A DNA stretch of 64,000 nt from an uncultured Clostridia bacterium (GCA_947630825.1 CANRJA010000008.1:1-64000), one strand, 5' to 3'; positions 24,258 through 33,327 are shown, numbered from the stretch's first letter. The notes: a model not told the origin generated them from the sequence alone. A program made the numbers and translations.

Positions 24258-25355
24258 TCACCCCTGCTTTAAATATGCGTCTATAAACGGTTCTATATTT
24301 CCGTTCATTACAGATTCTACGTTTTTAACCTCGCAGTTAGTTCTGTGATCTTTAACAAGGGTATACGGCATAAATACATAAGAGCGTATTTGCGCTCCCC
24401 AGGCGATTTCCTTATGCTCGCCCTTGATGTCCTCTATCTTTTCCAAATGCTCGCGCTCTTTGATTTCAATAAGTTTAGCTTTAAGCATTTTCATAGCATA
24501 ATCTCTGTTCTGGTGCTGTGACCTCTGCGTCTGACACGAGCAAACAATGCCTGTGGGTATATGGGTTATCCTGACGGCAGAATCGGTTTTGTTTATGTGC
24601 TGACCGCCCGCACCGCTGGCACGGTATGTGTCCATTTTAATATCCTCAGGTTTGATTTCAACAGCAGTGCTGTCGTCAATTTCGGGCATTATGTCAACAG
24701 CCGCAAAAGATGTGTGACGGCTTCCTGAGCTGTCAAAAGGTGAAATTCTCACAAGACGATGAATACCCGCTTCGCTTTTTAGAAAGCCGTAGGCGTTTGT
24801 GCCTTCAATCAAAATGGTTGCGCTTTTTATTCCAGCTTCTCCGCCTTCGAGATAGTCAAGCATTGTAACTTTAAAAGAGTGCTTTTCAGCGTATCTTGTG
24901 TACATTCTAAGGAGCATTTCTGCCCAGTCTTGCGCCTCTGTTCCGCCTGCTCCGGGGTGAAATGAGACAATCGCATTGTTGCGGTCGTATTCGCCTGTGA
25001 GCAGGGTGGTAATTGTTAAAGCGTCAAGGTTTTTTGCAAACTTTTTTAGCTCAGTTTTAGCATCAAGAGCAAAACTTTCGTCTTCGTCCTCTTCGGCAAG
25101 TTCAATCATAAGAGAAATTTCATCAAACTTTTTTTTTGCGTCAGTGTATGACTTTATTGTTTCTTCAATAGCCTTTATATCTTTTAACGTCTTTTGTGAA
25201 TTATTTGCATCGTTCCAGAAATTGCTGTCAAGTGTTTTCTCCTGAAGTTTTTTCAGCTTGACCTTATTGACGTCTATTTGCAAGACATCATAAAGCTCTG
25301 ACAGTTTAGGCTTATAGCTTTCGAGTTCTTGTTTTATTTCATCTAAAATAACCAT
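24258..25355 (-). CDS. prfB: peptide chain release factor 2
   Basis: Recognises UGA and UAA stop codons and triggers peptide release. The RF2-type anticodon motif SPF is in RISPFDSSGSRHTSFA and the catalytic GGQ in SGAGGQHINKTDSAVRI. The protein is 365 residues, full length, in one uninterrupted frame; the programmed UGA frameshift near codon 25 found in many prfB genes is absent. GGAG precedes the ATG. It stands alone on the minus strand. Confidence 0.97.
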   Translation of the reverse strand: MVILDEIKQELESYKPKLSELYDVLQIDVNKVKLKKLQEKTLDSNFWNDANNSQKTLKDIKAIEETIKSYTDAKKKFDEISLMIELAEEDEDESFALDAKTELKKFAKNLDALTITTLLTGEYDRNNAIVSFHPGAGGTEAQDWAEMLLRMYTRYAEKHSFKVTMLDYLEGGEAGIKSATILIEGTNAYGFLKSEAGIHRLVRISPFDSSGSRHTSFAAVDIMPEIDDSTAVEIKPEDIKMDTYRASGAGGQHINKTDSAVRITHIPTGIVCSCQTQRSQHQNRDYAMKMLKAKLIEIKEREHLEKIEDIKGEHKEIAWGAQIRSYVFMPYTLVKDHRTNCEVKNVESVMNGNIEPFIDAYLKQG

Positions 25356-25389
25356 ATTTATCTCCGAATAAATAAAATGAATATTATTT

Positions 25390-25418
25390 ATTATACTTAA
25401 TTTTGGTTAAAAAGTAAA
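25390..25418 (-). promoter_or_regulatory. likely promoter of prfB
   Basis: TTTACT, 17-nt spacer, TATAAT on the minus strand, 35 bases before the start codon. The -35 is imperfect. Confidence 0.55.
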
Positions 25419-25435
25419 GAAATTTAAGAAATAAC

Positions 25436-25464
25436 TTTATTTTTCAAAAAAACTGTGTTATACT
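25436..25464 (+). promoter_or_regulatory. possible promoter of the RING/zinc-ribbon gene
   Basis: TTTATT, 17-nt spacer, TATACT with a TG one base before the -10 (extended -10). An 18-bp perfect palindrome, GCAAGAAATATTTCTTGC, follows at 25497-25514 in the leader. Confidence 0.4.
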
Positions 25465-25533
25465 AGAGGTTAGAAAAAATAAACAAGAAACAAGGCGCAA
25501 GAAATATTTCTTGCTTTATAAAAATATTCTTAC

Positions 25534-25565
25534 AGGAGGATTGCTCTTTTGAGCAGGTTAAAAAT
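25534..25565 (+). promoter_or_regulatory. GGAGGA-hairpin-start element, RING gene
   Basis: AGGAGGA, one base, stem TGCTC/GAGCA with loop TTTT, then exactly 10 bases to ATG 25566. The SD-to-start distance is too long (25 nt) unless the hairpin is folded. Confidence 0.7.
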
Positions 25566-26570
25566 ATGGCAAATTACAATGGTTCAAAGTGTATTGTTTG
25601 TGGAAAAATATTTGAAGAAAAAGATGATATAGTTGTCTGTCCTGAATGCGGAACACCTTATCATAGGGATTGCTACAAGCAGGCAGGAGAGTGTATAAAT
25701 AAAGAGCTTCACGACAAAGGGATATCGTGGAGCCAGAAAAACAATTTTGATGGTAAGACAGCGGAGAAAGCTGAACGGGAAGAAAACAAAGTATGCCCGA
25801 GGTGCGGATTTAACAATTCTCAAGAACAGAATTTCTGTTCTCAGTGCGGTCTGCCGTTAAAAAGCGATTATGAATCTCAGCATTTTAATGACGGGAATAA
25901 TCAAAATCCATATTCAAATTTCGGACCTATGGGACAAGACTTTGACGGACAGAGAGGTCAGTTTCAGGGAGGACAGCCTTTTAATCCGTTTTTAGGAGGC
26001 TTTGTTGAAATTGAAGACGACACCGATATTGACGGTTTAAGAGCGAAGGATATTGCTGATTATGTAGGAAGCAATAAGTTTTATTTTTTAGCACAGTTTA
26101 TGAGAATTGCCAGACTGAAAATGAAAAGGTCTTTTAACTTCTGTGCGTTTCTATTTCCTGAATATTATTATTTTTACAGAAAAATGATAGGGCATGGATT
26201 TTTCTTTATGACATTTAAAATAGTTATGTCAGTTTTTATGCAAAGTATGCTTTTGAATTTCAATGTGTCATCAGCGACTACAACAACTGAGATTATGGAT
26301 AAGCTTTCTTCGTCTCCGTTATGGTCGGGAATGTTTTTGGGGCTTTCGTTGCTGTCGTTAATAATTTATATTGTCAGCGGAATGTTTTCAAATTTTTGGT
26401 ATTTTAAAAAGGCTAAGCACGATATAGGAGAAATAGATCAGGTTGCACAGTCACAGATTCAAAGGCGTGATACTATAGCTAAAAGGGGCGGAACGTCCTT
26501 TAGCATTACTATTGCAGCTATTGCTGCTTACTATTTAATAATAAGAATTATAGCAATGCTCATTCTTTAG
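25566..26570 (+). CDS. membrane protein with prokaryotic RING finger and zinc ribbon
   Basis: 334 residues. The N-terminus has C9-x2-C12, C25-x2-C28, H33-x2-C36, the cysteine/histidine pattern of the prokaryotic RING family 1. A zinc ribbon follows (C77, C80, C91, C94). After a glycine/glutamine-rich linker, the C-terminal half (from about 165) resembles DUF2628-type membrane proteins, with an aromatic FLFPEYYYFYRKMIGHG stretch and three to four hydrophobic segments. The zinc modules are probably cytoplasmic. Function unknown; bacterial RING domains are not proof of ubiquitin-like chemistry. The start has the unusual hairpin-spaced ribosome-binding site. Confidence 0.75.
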   Translation: MANYNGSKCIVCGKIFEEKDDIVVCPECGTPYHRDCYKQAGECINKELHDKGISWSQKNNFDGKTAEKAEREENKVCPRCGFNNSQEQNFCSQCGLPLKSDYESQHFNDGNNQNPYSNFGPMGQDFDGQRGQFQGGQPFNPFLGGFVEIEDDTDIDGLRAKDIADYVGSNKFYFLAQFMRIARLKMKRSFNFCAFLFPEYYYFYRKMIGHGFFFMTFKIVMSVFMQSMLLNFNVSSATTTTEIMDKLSSSPLWSGMFLGLSLLSLIIYIVSGMFSNFWYFKKAKHDIGEIDQVAQSQIQRRDTIAKRGGTSFSITIAAIAAYYLIIRIIAMLIL

Positions 26571-26571
26571 A

Positions 26572-26601
26572 GGCAAGAGAATCTCTTGTTCTTGCTTTTT
26601 G
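26572..26601 (+). terminator. terminator after the RING gene
   Basis: GCAAGA and TCTTGC arms with an 11-nt loop, followed by TTTTT, starting two bases after the stop codon. Confidence 0.65.
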
Positions 26602-26646
26602 ACTTAGGTTTCTTAACGGTACAAGTTCAATATTAAATATTCTAAT

Positions 26647-26680
26647 AGGAGGACGCTCCCTGCGGAGCATAACCATAAAA
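26647..26680 (+). promoter_or_regulatory. GGAGGA-hairpin-start element, galU
   Basis: AGGAGGA, one base, stem GCTCC/GGAGC with loop CTGC, then 12 bases to ATG 26681. The left arm could alternatively pair with the GGAG of the SD. Confidence 0.7.
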
Positions 26681-27562
26681 ATGAAGGTAAAAAAGGCTAT
26701 AATCCCTGCCGGAGGATGGGGAACTCGTGATTTGCCTGCGACAAAGGCTATGCCCAAGGAGCTTCTGCCTATTGTTGACAAGCCTGCGATACAGTACAAT
26801 GTTGAGGAGGCTGTAAAAAGCGGCATAACGGATATATGTATTATATTAAGCCCTGATAAGGACATTGTTAAAAATCATTTTGCCACTAACGAGAGACTTG
26901 AAAAGCATCTAGCAAACGGCGGTAAAAGGTATGAGCAAAAATTAAAGGAAGTTCAGAAAATTTCCCGTATGGCAAATATCACATACATTGTTCAGAACGA
27001 TGCTTTAGGACTTGGACACGCTGTTTCTTTAGCAAAGGAATTTGTAAACGGTGAATCGTTTGCCGTTTTGTACGGCGATGATGTAATTATTGGAGATGTT
27101 CCGTGCTGTAGGCAGGTATGCGACGCATATGAAAAATACGGCTTGGGCTCTGTCGCAATAAAAGAAGTTTCAGACGAAGACATAGTAAAGTATTCTTCGA
27201 TGAAATGTAAAAATATAAAGGACAATGTTTACTCGATATCTGATATGATAGAAAAGCCTTCCCTTGCGGACAAGTTTTCAAACTTTTCCATTTTAGGCAG
27301 ATGTGTTTTGCCGTTTGAGATTTTTGATATACTGGAGACTATTCCAAAAGGCAGGGGCGGAGAATATCAGCTTACCGACGCTATGGCTGTTCTTGCTCGT
27401 GAAAAGGGAATGATAGGCATAGATTTTATTGGAGACAGATTTGATGTCGGAAGCAAATACGGAATGTTAGAGGCTTCAATAAAAGTGGGTCTTAAACATC
27501 CCGAAGTAAGAGAGGATTTGGAAAAATTAATAGTAAAATTAGCGCAGGAAATTAAATGTTGA
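26681..27562 (+). CDS. galU: UTP-glucose-1-phosphate uridylyltransferase
   Basis: Makes UDP-glucose for glycolipids, capsule and teichoic-acid glucosylation. The nucleotidyltransferase signature is PAGGWGTRDLPATKAMPKEL near the N-terminus; most GalU proteins read PAAGLGTRFLP, so this copy has some changes around the loop. FVNGESFAVLYGDDV and the sugar-binding IEKPS segment are present. 293 residues is normal. It has the hairpin-spaced start and no obvious promoter of its own. Confidence 0.93.
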   Translation: MKVKKAIIPAGGWGTRDLPATKAMPKELLPIVDKPAIQYNVEEAVKSGITDICIILSPDKDIVKNHFATNERLEKHLANGGKRYEQKLKEVQKISRMANITYIVQNDALGLGHAVSLAKEFVNGESFAVLYGDDVIIGDVPCCRQVCDAYEKYGLGSVAIKEVSDEDIVKYSSMKCKNIKDNVYSISDMIEKPSLADKFSNFSILGRCVLPFEIFDILETIPKGRGGEYQLTDAMAVLAREKGMIGIDFIGDRFDVGSKYGMLEASIKVGLKHPEVREDLEKLIVKLAQEIKC

Positions 27563-27587
27563 CAAATATAAGATTTTATGTTATAAT
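27559..27587 (+). promoter_or_regulatory. promoter of rpsF-ssb-rpsR
   Basis: Perfect TTGACA, 17-nt spacer, TATAAT. The -35 overlaps the galU stop codon. Confidence 0.92.
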
Positions 27588-27599
27588 TCATTAGTTATC

Positions 27600-27626
27600 C
27601 TTGCTTGTGTTAAAAATGCAGGCGAA
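27600..27626 (+). promoter_or_regulatory. possible S6:S18-binding leader
   Basis: GCTTG and CAGGC can form a 5-bp stem (one G-T pair) around an A-rich loop between the transcription start and rpsF. Many bacteria have an S6:S18-binding element at this place, but the match to that motif is not convincing by eye. Confidence 0.3.
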
Positions 27627-27649
27627 ATCTAAAAGGAGGTGCAAATATT

Positions 27650-27940
27650 ATGGCTAAGGTTACAGAAAAATACGAGGCTATGGTTGTACTCAGCACTAAG
27701 CTAAGCGAAGAAGAGACTCAGGCTCTTACGCAAAAGTTCGGTGACCTGATTTCAGCTAATGCCGAGGAGGTTTCTATTGACGAGTGGGGCAAGAGAAGGC
27801 TTGCTTATCCTATCAATTTTGAAAATGAAGGCTACTACATTCTTTGGAACTTTGTTTCAAAGCCAAGCTTTCCGGCAGAGCTGGAGCGTGTACTCAAGAT
27901 TACTGACGGCGTTCTGAGATTTTTAATTACAGTTTGCTAA
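27650..27940 (+). CDS. rpsF: 30S ribosomal protein S6
   Basis: 96 residues with the YEAMVVLSTKLSEEE start and DEWGKRRLAYPINFENEGYY core of S6, which binds the 30S platform with S18. It is the first gene of the conserved rpsF-ssb-rpsR operon. AAAGGAGG lies at ideal distance from the ATG. Confidence 0.98.
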   Translation: MAKVTEKYEAMVVLSTKLSEEETQALTQKFGDLISANAEEVSIDEWGKRRLAYPINFENEGYYILWNFVSKPSFPAELERVLKITDGVLRFLITVC

Positions 27941-27964
27941 CATTGGCAGAAAGGAAGATACGTT

Positions 27965-28429
27965 ATGTTAAACAGAGTTATTTTGATGGGAAGAATAACC
28001 CATGATTTAGAGCTTAAACAGACTCCAAGCGGCGTAAGTGTTTTGTCATTCAGCATTGCCGTTGACAGAGGCTATGTGAGACAGGGTGAAGAAAGGCAGA
28101 CAGATTTTATAAATTGCGTGGCATGGCGTCAGAGGGCTGAGTTTATCAATAATTATTTTGCAAAGGGCAGAATGATTGCGATTGAGGGAAGTCTTCAGAC
28201 AAGAACCTACGATGACCAAAACGGCGTTAAGCATTATGTTACAGAGGTTGTTGTAGATAACGTATCATTCACAGGTGAACCTAAACAGCAGGGCACAACA
28301 ACTAGCTCTACGTTTAGTACGCCGGCTCAGAACACCGCTGTTAATAGCGATTCTTCAAATGAGTCAATTGCCATTGGCGATATAGACGATTTTGAGGTAG
28401 TTATTTCAGACGACGGGGTACCGTTTTAA
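27965..28429 (+). CDS. ssb: single-stranded DNA-binding protein
   Basis: 154 residues. The OB-fold domain (about 1-105) starts MLNRVILMGRITHDLELK and includes DFINCVAWRQRAEF. A Ser/Thr/Asn-rich flexible linker ends in the acidic tip DFEVVISDDGVPF, close to the usual DDDIPF tail that recruits repair proteins. Located between rpsF and rpsR as in other Firmicutes. Confidence 0.97.
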   Translation: MLNRVILMGRITHDLELKQTPSGVSVLSFSIAVDRGYVRQGEERQTDFINCVAWRQRAEFINNYFAKGRMIAIEGSLQTRTYDDQNGVKHYVTEVVVDNVSFTGEPKQQGTTTSSTFSTPAQNTAVNSDSSNESIAIGDIDDFEVVISDDGVPF

Positions 28430-28481
28430 TCAAAATAATCAGATTGCGTTAAATTAATATCAGGTAAAGGAGGAAAAAACC

Positions 28482-28718
28482 ATGGAGAAAATCACCAGAC
28501 CGGTTAAGAGAAGCCGTAAAAAGGTTTGTATGTTCTGTGTTGAAAGATCAGAGAAGATTGATTATAAAGATGTAGCCAAGTTAAGAAAGTGTATGACAGA
28601 GAGAGCTAAAATTCTCCCTCGCCGAATTACAGGAACTTGTGCATATCATCAAAGAGAACTTACATCAGCTATCAAGAGAGCACGCCACGTTGCGTTGCTT
28701 CCTTATACGGCTGAATAA
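28482..28718 (+). CDS. rpsR: 30S ribosomal protein S18
   Basis: 78 residues with [34 protein letters not shown], the S18 core. Cysteines C16 and C19 (CMFC) plus C37 and C53 suggest the zinc-binding form of S18. AAAGGAGG is upstream. The last gene of the operon, ended by a perfect hairpin terminator. Confidence 0.98.
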   Translation: MEKITRPVKRSRKKVCMFCVERSEKIDYKDVAKLRKCMTERAKILPRRITGTCAYHQRELTSAIKRARHVALLPYTAE

Positions 28719-28740
28719 TAAGTGAAGATTTTACTAAAGG

Positions 28741-28777
28741 ATAAGGCGTTCGGAAGATTTCCGAACGCCTTATTTTG
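28741..28777 (+). terminator. terminator of rpsF-ssb-rpsR
   Basis: ATAAGGCGTTCGGAA and TTCCGAACGCCTTAT form a perfect 15-bp stem with a 3-nt loop, then TTTT. Confidence 0.93.
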
Positions 28778-28860
28778 CCATTTTTCAAAGTAAATACATT
28801 TTGCAAACCTTTCAAAGGTGTCTTTGTATGTTCTTGACTCTGGCAAGAATATAATTCCTG

Positions 28861-28889
28861 TTGCAAAATTCTGCGAATACTGTTATAAT
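28861..28889 (+). promoter_or_regulatory. promoter of lon
   Basis: TTGCAA, 17-nt spacer, TATAAT. It lies inside the first codons of the long track ORF, which shows that the track start is upstream of transcription. Confidence 0.82.
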
Positions 28890-28986
28890 AACTTTAATCG
28901 TAAGTGATGATACAACGTTTACATTCTTGAAAGTTTACTTATTCTATGACATACAGTTTAAAGATAAAGAAAGGAACATACATATA

Positions 28987-31407
28987 ATGAATGAGAAAAT
29001 AAAAGTTTCAAACACAAAAAATATACAGATAATGCCTTGTGTAGCTATGAGAGATATCGTTTTGTTTCCAAATATGGTAATGCATTTTGACGTAGCTCGG
29101 TCAAGGTCTGTTCTTGCTTTAAAAGCGTCACTGGATAATGACAGAATGGTTTTTCTAACCACTCAGAAGGATTTGATTGTAGATAAGCCTGAGCTTAAAG
29201 ATTTGTATAAAATCGGTGTAATAGCCGAAATAAAGCAGATAATAAAAACTCCTGAGGGATACTCAAGAGTTTTGGTTGAGGGGCTTTACAAAGCAAAAGC
29301 GCAAAATGTTTATCTCTGCGAGAATGGATATTTGGAAGCAGAGGTTAAGAAGCTTCCTACATATTCCAGAGAGCGTTTGGATGATTATGAGCTTCAAGCT
29401 ATAATGAGAGAGGTGAAACGGACATTTAGAGAGTATGCTGAAAATGTTCCGAGAATGCCTAAGGAGATTTTAGCGTCAGTATACTCTGCACAGACGCCAA
29501 AGGATTTATTTGAGTCTGTAGTTTTCAATATATCCGTTTCGACCGAATATAAGCAGATGCTTTTGGAAATAAAAACAGTCGGCGAAAAGCTTGCGCAGCT
29601 TATCAGCATTTTGTCAAGCGAGTTAGAGGTGTTATCTATTGAGAAAGAGATACAGTCTCAGGTATCGCAGAATATAGAAGAAAACCAAAGAGAATATTAT
29701 CTCAGAGAACAGTTAAAGGTTATACGTTCTGAGCTTGGAGACGACTCTGAAGAAGATGATATTGAATCGTACACTAATAAAATATGCGAACTAAATCTTG
29801 ACGAAGAGCGTCGTGATAAACTTTTAGCGGAGGTCAAAAGGCTTGAGAAAATGCCGTCTGGTTCTCAGGAGGCTGTTGTTATAAGAACTTATCTTGATAC
29901 CTGTTTGGCTCTCCCTTGGAATAAATCTACTGAAGATACAGCAAATATTGAGAAGGCAAGAAAAATTCTTGACGCAGATCATTACGGTCTGAAAAAAGTA
30001 AAGGAAAGAATACTGGAAATTCTGTCTGTAAAGGCTTTTAACCCTGACGTTAAAGGGCAGATCATATGTCTTGCCGGACCTCCGGGAGTGGGTAAAACAT
30101 CAATCGGCAGGTCAATAGCTCACGCTTTGGGCAGACAGTATGTAAGAGTGTCGCTCGGAGGAGTTAAGGACGAATCTGATATAAGAGGGCACAGAAAAAC
30201 GTATGTTGGCGCAATGCCTGGCAGAATTATAACTGCGCTCAAACAGGCAGGAACTAACAATCCAGTAATGCTTTTAGACGAGATAGATAAAATGAGCAAT
30301 GATTTCAGAGGTGATCCGTCTTCTGCAATGCTTGAGGTTTTAGACAGCGAACAGAATAAAGAGTTCAGAGATCACTACATTGAAATGCCATTTGATTTGT
30401 CGAATGTTCTTTTTATCACAACGGCAAATAATCTTAATACCGTTCAGGCGCCTTTGCTCGACAGAATGGAGGTTATTGAGCTTTCAAGCTACACCAGAGA
30501 GGAAAAGTTCAATATTGCAAAGCGCCATATTATTCCGAAGCAACTAAAGGCTAACGGGATGAAGCCTTCTCAGATGAGAATTACTGACGACTGTATTTAT
30601 ACTCTTGTCGACAGCTATACAAGGGAAGCAGGTGTCAGAAAGCTTGAAAGGTGTATTGCTTCTCTATGCAGAAAGGCAGCTAAAGAAATCGTGGAAAACG
30701 GAGTTAAAAAGGTCACGTTTAAAGAGAGCAATATAGAAGAGTATCTAGGTGTTAAAAAGTATCTTCCTGACCTTGTTGCAAAAGAAAGCGAGGTAGGATT
30801 AGTAAACGGACTTGCGTGGACGGCTGTAGGCGGCGTTACTATGCCTATGGAGGTTTTAGTGCTTGACGGAAAGGGTGAGATAACTCTTACAGGCTCTCTC
30901 GGAGACGTTATGAAGGAAAGCGCTAAGATAGCGGTAAGCTATTGCAGAAGTGTCGCTGATAAGTTCAATATTGATAAGGAATTTTATAAAACTAAGGATC
31001 TGCATATTCATGCGCCTGAGGGAGCAGTACCAAAGGACGGTCCTTCGGCAGGAGTTACTATGGTTACGGCTATGATTTCTGCGCTGTCTGGTACTCCTGT
31101 TAAAAGTTCTGTCGCTATGACGGGTGAGATCACACTGAGGGGAAAGGTTCTGCCTATAGGCGGTTTAAAGGAAAAGTCAATGGCGGCTTATAAAGCAGGA
31201 ATCAAAACAATAATAATACCATATGACAATAAGTCAGATATTGAGGAAATCGACGAGACAGTTAAATCATCTGTTGAAATAGTTTTGGCAAAGAACATAA
31301 GCGATGTGCTTGAAACAGCGTTGGATATCAAAGAAATTGAGGATAATATTCCGCTTGGTATGATTGCAGGTGAAACGTCAAAAGAGAGTATCACCGCTGC
31401 TGTATAG
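28987..31407 (+). CDS. lon: ATP-dependent protease Lon
   Basis: AAA+ serine protease that degrades misfolded and regulatory proteins. I place the start at the ATG of MNEKIKVSNTKN, 806 residues, ten bases after AAAGGAA; the track's 42 extra residues cover the promoter. The N-terminal substrate domain begins MPCVAMRDIVLFPNMVMHF. Walker A is GPPGVGKTS and Walker B LLDEIDK. The protease domain has the catalytic serine in PKDGPSAGVTM and the lysine in GGLKEKSMAAYKAG. No CIRCE or CtsR-like box is visible upstream. Confidence 0.97.
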   Translation: MNEKIKVSNTKNIQIMPCVAMRDIVLFPNMVMHFDVARSRSVLALKASLDNDRMVFLTTQKDLIVDKPELKDLYKIGVIAEIKQIIKTPEGYSRVLVEGLYKAKAQNVYLCENGYLEAEVKKLPTYSRERLDDYELQAIMREVKRTFREYAENVPRMPKEILASVYSAQTPKDLFESVVFNISVSTEYKQMLLEIKTVGEKLAQLISILSSELEVLSIEKEIQSQVSQNIEENQREYYLREQLKVIRSELGDDSEEDDIESYTNKICELNLDEERRDKLLAEVKRLEKMPSGSQEAVVIRTYLDTCLALPWNKSTEDTANIEKARKILDADHYGLKKVKERILEILSVKAFNPDVKGQIICLAGPPGVGKTSIGRSIAHALGRQYVRVSLGGVKDESDIRGHRKTYVGAMPGRIITALKQAGTNNPVMLLDEIDKMSNDFRGDPSSAMLEVLDSEQNKEFRDHYIEMPFDLSNVLFITTANNLNTVQAPLLDRMEVIELSSYTREEKFNIAKRHIIPKQLKANGMKPSQMRITDDCIYTLVDSYTREAGVRKLERCIASLCRKAAKEIVENGVKKVTFKESNIEEYLGVKKYLPDLVAKESEVGLVNGLAWTAVGGVTMPMEVLVLDGKGEITLTGSLGDVMKESAKIAVSYCRSVADKFNIDKEFYKTKDLHIHAPEGAVPKDGPSAGVTMVTAMISALSGTPVKSSVAMTGEITLRGKVLPIGGLKEKSMAAYKAGIKTIIIPYDNKSDIEEIDETVKSSVEIVLAKNISDVLETALDIKEIEDNIPLGMIAGETSKESITAAV

Positions 31408-31440
31408 TATTAAAAATACATAGACGGGTAATAACATAAT

Positions 31441-31473
31441 AGGAGGAAATGTCCCAAGGGGCAGAAAACAGAC
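31441..31473 (+). promoter_or_regulatory. GGAGGA-hairpin-start element, engB
   Basis: AGGAGGA, two bases, stem TGTCC/GGGCA (one T-G pair) with loop CAAG, then exactly 10 bases to TTG 31474. Confidence 0.7.
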
Positions 31474-32061
31474 TTGAATTTTAACAACGTAGAATTTAAA
31501 ACATCATACGGTCGGCTTGATCAGATACCCAAGGCGGAACGCATAGAGATAGCCTTTTCTGGGCGTTCTAATGTTGGTAAGTCTTCGCTTATCAATAAAA
31601 TATTTAATCGAAAGCAGCTAGCGAAGGTAAGCTCAATGCCTGGAAAGACGGTTACTATAAATTTCTTCAGCTTTGAGAATATTTATATCGTTGATTTGCC
31701 CGGATACGGCTATGCTAAGGTTTCTAAGAGTGAAAAGAAAAGATGGGCTAGTCTTATAGAGGGATACCTTAACGACAAGTCGAGAAGGCTTGACTTGATT
31801 TTTCAGCTTATTGATATGCGTCATGCGCCCTCAAAAGACGACCTTATGATGATAGATTTTATGGTTGAAAACGAGCTTCCGTTTGTTGTTGTGCTTACAA
31901 AGTCTGATAAGCTCAAGCCGACGGCGAGAAAGCAAAGACTGGAGGCTTTCAGAAGCGAGATGCCTTATTTTGATGAGATAAAAGTAATACCTTGCTCTGC
32001 GCAGACAGGCGAGGGTATAGACAGAATAAAAGCGATAATTGAGGAAATAAGCGCTGATTGA
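31474..32061 (+). CDS. engB: ribosome biogenesis GTPase EngB (YsxC)
   Basis: 195 residues, a TrmE-Era-EngA-EngB class GTPase required for late assembly of the 50S subunit. G1 is GRSNVGKSSLI, the switch region holds MPGKT, G3 is DLPGYGYAKV, G4 is TKSDK and G5 is SAQTGEG. The start is TTG, set by the hairpin-spaced GGAGGA. Its position straight after lon is the usual Firmicutes order. Confidence 0.96.
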   Translation: MNFNNVEFKTSYGRLDQIPKAERIEIAFSGRSNVGKSSLINKIFNRKQLAKVSSMPGKTVTINFFSFENIYIVDLPGYGYAKVSKSEKKRWASLIEGYLNDKSRRLDLIFQLIDMRHAPSKDDLMMIDFMVENELPFVVVLTKSDKLKPTARKQRLEAFRSEMPYFDEIKVIPCSAQTGEGIDRIKAIIEEISAD

Positions 32062-32115
32062 TAATAGTTTACAGCAGAGAATTAAGCAACAAAATAGTAA
32101 AGCAGTTGTATTAAG

Positions 32116-32153
32116 AAAAGCCCTGTTCATTACAATTTTGAACAGGGCTTTTT
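32116..32153. terminator. bidirectional terminator between engB and prs
   Basis: AAAAGCCCTGTTCA and TGAACAGGGCTTTT form a perfect 14-bp stem, with A and T runs on both sides. Confidence 0.92.
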
Positions 32154-32172
32154 ATAATTTAATACTTAATAT

Positions 32173-33327
32173 TTATACCGTTAAGTGCTTGTGCTCTTCA
32201 AGAAGATTTTTTATTTTCTCGTGTGGATCTATTATAGACGAAATTGATAAATCGTGGTTTAATGAAGCAATGAAATATGCAATGTACTTTGATACATCGA
32301 CTTCATAGAACCAGTCTCTGCTCAAAAGCTCGGGAGAACGGTAGGTCAGATTAGTTCCGAAAACACCGTCGATTATGCCGTCTTTAACAGCTGTGTCGAA
32401 TTTCTCAAGACCGTTTGTAAATATTGCGTAAGTAGAATAGGCATAGATTTTTCTAGCCTTTCTCTTTTTAAGCTCATATGCTATGTCGAGAACAGACTCT
32501 CCTGACGATATAATGTCGTCTGCTACGAAAACATCCTTGCCTTCGACGTCGTTACCCAGATATTCGTGGGCAACAATTGGGTTTCGCCCGTTTACAATGG
32601 TTGAGTAGTCACGTCTTTTATAGAACATTCCAAGGTCAACGCTTAGAACTGACGCATAGTACATATTTCTGTTGATAGCGCCCTCATCAGGGGAGATGAT
32701 CATAAAGTGTTCTTTATCTACGATGATGTCGTCAAGGTTTCTGAACATTGCCTTTAACACCTGATAAGAGGGTATTACATTATCAAACCCCATCAGCGGA
32801 ACTGCATTTTGCACACGAGGGTCGTGCGCGTCAAAGGTGAGAATGTTTGAAACACCCATAGCCTCAAGCTCCTGAAGCGCAACGGCACAGTCTAAAGATT
32901 CACGATAGCTTCTTCTGTGCTGCCTGCCGCCGTAGAGAATAGGCATAATAACATTTATCCTGTGCGCTTTTCCTCCGGCTGCCTGAATAATTCTCTTTAA
33001 GTCCTGATAGTGGTCGTCTGGGGACATATGGTTTTTCATTCCGAAATAATCGTATGTGCAGTTGTAGTTACCGACATCGCAGATGATGAATAGGTCGTCG
33101 CCGCGAACGGTTGATTTTATTATACCCTTTCCGTCACCTGATGAAAACCTCGGACAATCAACCTCAATAAGATAGCTGTTCTTGATAATACCGCTTTCTG
33201 CCGCCCACTTGGTAAGGTAACCGTCGATTTTAGAACAAAGCTCCTGAGTGCCGTTCATACCGATTATCCCTAAAGGTCCAACCTGAGTTTGCGGTTCAAA
33301 TAAAACACCGTTAGTATTGCTCGTCAT
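32173..33327 (-). CDS. prs: ribose-phosphate pyrophosphokinase (long clostridial form)
   Basis: Makes PRPP from ribose-5-phosphate and ATP. 384 residues against about 315 in the standard enzyme, with an N-terminal addition. The HRINVIMPILYGGRQHRRS flexible-loop region, FDAHDPRVQNAVPL and the PRPP-binding VFVADDIISSGES motif are recognisable but diverged from the classical form. It begins 22 bases after potD on the same strand with its own AAGGAG, so it may be read through from the polyamine transporter operon. Confidence 0.88.
   Translation of the reverse strand: MTSNTNGVLFEPQTQVGPLGIIGMNGTQELCSKIDGYLTKWAAESGIIKNSYLIEVDCPRFSSGDGKGIIKSTVRGDDLFIICDVGNYNCTYDYFGMKNHMSPDDHYQDLKRIIQAAGGKAHRINVIMPILYGGRQHRRSYRESLDCAVALQELEAMGVSNILTFDAHDPRVQNAVPLMGFDNVIPSYQVLKAMFRNLDDIIVDKEHFMIISPDEGAINRNMYYASVLSVDLGMFYKRRDYSTIVNGRNPIVAHEYLGNDVEGKDVFVADDIISSGESVLDIAYELKKRKARKIYAYSTYAIFTNGLEKFDTAVKDGIIDGVFGTNLTYRSPELLSRDWFYEVDVSKYIAYFIASLNHDLSISSIIDPHEKIKNLLEEHKHLTV

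Noticed and set aside
24258-25355. Expected programmed frameshift in prfB
   Set aside because: The reading frame is continuous from the ATG through the GGQ motif, with no in-frame UGA in the first codons.
25497-25514. 18-bp perfect palindrome in the RING gene leader as a terminator or mobile-element end
   Set aside because: AT-rich, no loop, no second copy seen in the window; could be chance in AT-rich DNA or a regulator site.
28861-28986. 42-residue N-terminal extension of Lon in the ORF track
   Set aside because: A promoter (TTGCAA-N17-TATAAT) lies inside it and a ribosome-binding site precedes the internal ATG at 28987.
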